Assembly: GCA_016870575.1 (NCBI GenBank)
Contig: VGBH01000008.1
Location: 1-50,963, forward strand
DNA: 50,963 nucleotides
From: Actinomycetota bacterium
Lineage (GTDB): Bacteria; Actinomycetota; Actinomycetes; S36-B12; UBA5976
Direction of reading: 5' to 3'
Every line of letters starts with the position of its first letter. Position 1 is the first letter of the stretch. The notes below the pieces were generated by a model, which was not told the DNA's origin, did not search any database, and saw only the letters and a program-made list of their open reading frames with translations. Positions 50,506-50,963 of the stretch are shown in pieces. A program made the translations under genes and the position numbers.

Positions 50506-50963
50506 GTGGAAGAAGTATTGGAACTATCAGAGGTTTGGGCACGTAGTTTGACCCATTTGTCCGATGTGTCCCTTTCTCCACAGGATAGAGCTTTTGTCTC
50601 CCTTACTAAACCACTAGCAATAGTTGAGGGGACTGTGCTTATTGCGAGTCCAAATGAATTTACTAAAGATGTGTTGGAAACCAGATTAAGACCTGTGTTA
50701 GTGCGCGCACTTACCGAAGAGTTTGGTTACGAGATTCGATTAGCCGTTTCGGTTGATCCCTCCATTGCGCCAGCATTAGATGATGATTTAACGGATGAAT
50801 TAGCAGATGCAACTTACGCCACTAATGTCCAAGTTGCTGAAGAAGAAGTTAATCGGCCTGGAACGGGATCGCCAGCTTCACGAATCGATTCTGATTCTCG
50901 TCTATCACCAAAATATACTTTTGATACTTTCGTGATTGGGTCTTCAAATAGATTTGCTCACGC
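50506..50963 (+). CDS. dnaA: Chromosomal replication initiator DnaA, N-terminal part (truncated by window edge)
   Basis: GTG start after AGGAGG; ...VEGTVLIASPNEFTKDVLETRLRPVLVRALTEEFG...LSPKYTFDTFVIGSSNRFAH. Confidence 0.95.
   Translation, partial: MEEVLELSEVWARSLTHLSDVSLSPQDRAFVSLTKPLAIVEGTVLIASPNEFTKDVLETRLRPVLVRALTEEFGYEIRLAVSVDPSIAPALDDDLTDELADATYATNVQVAEEEVNRPGTGSPASRIDSDSRLSPKYTFDTFVIGSSNRFAH

Overview
The window looks like an origin-proximal segment of a low-GC, streamlined actinobacterial chromosome. The lineage (acI/Nanopelagicales-like) is inferred from gene content and style only, not searched. The right end is the conserved dnaA-rpmH-rnpA-yidD-yidC-jag-rsmG-parA-parB neighbourhood with parS sites, preceded by an actinobacterial cell-wall/redox cluster (cca, NUDIX, DUF6049-like, murJ, pseudokinase, trxB, trxA, cwlM-like, ddl). 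The left end is the 3'-truncated body of a giant secreted multidomain protein (>1700 aa), on the minus strand and absent from the ORF track because it runs off the window. It is followed by dnaK-grpE-hspR with no dnaJ, a secreted metalloprotease, and dnaB/rplI/rpsR/ssb/rpsF. The middle contains a divergent locus combining a branched-chain-amino-acid-type ABC transporter, acetoacetyl-CoA synthetase, a 3-hydroxybutyrate-dehydrogenase-like SDR and an alpha/beta hydrolase, which I read as a candidate ketone-body/hydroxybutyrate uptake module. Other notable observations are: a perfect 113-bp tandem duplication across the hspR/protease junction; a 9-bp UUCG-loop hairpin inside grpE; a perfect HspR/HAIR-like operator; a short SD-led uORF whose stop overlaps the TTG start of the giant protein; a gene graveyard (higB, VOC and Opp-type ATPase remnants); and two antitoxin-like genes without intact toxins. 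All calls come from reading sequence and translations; no searches were run.
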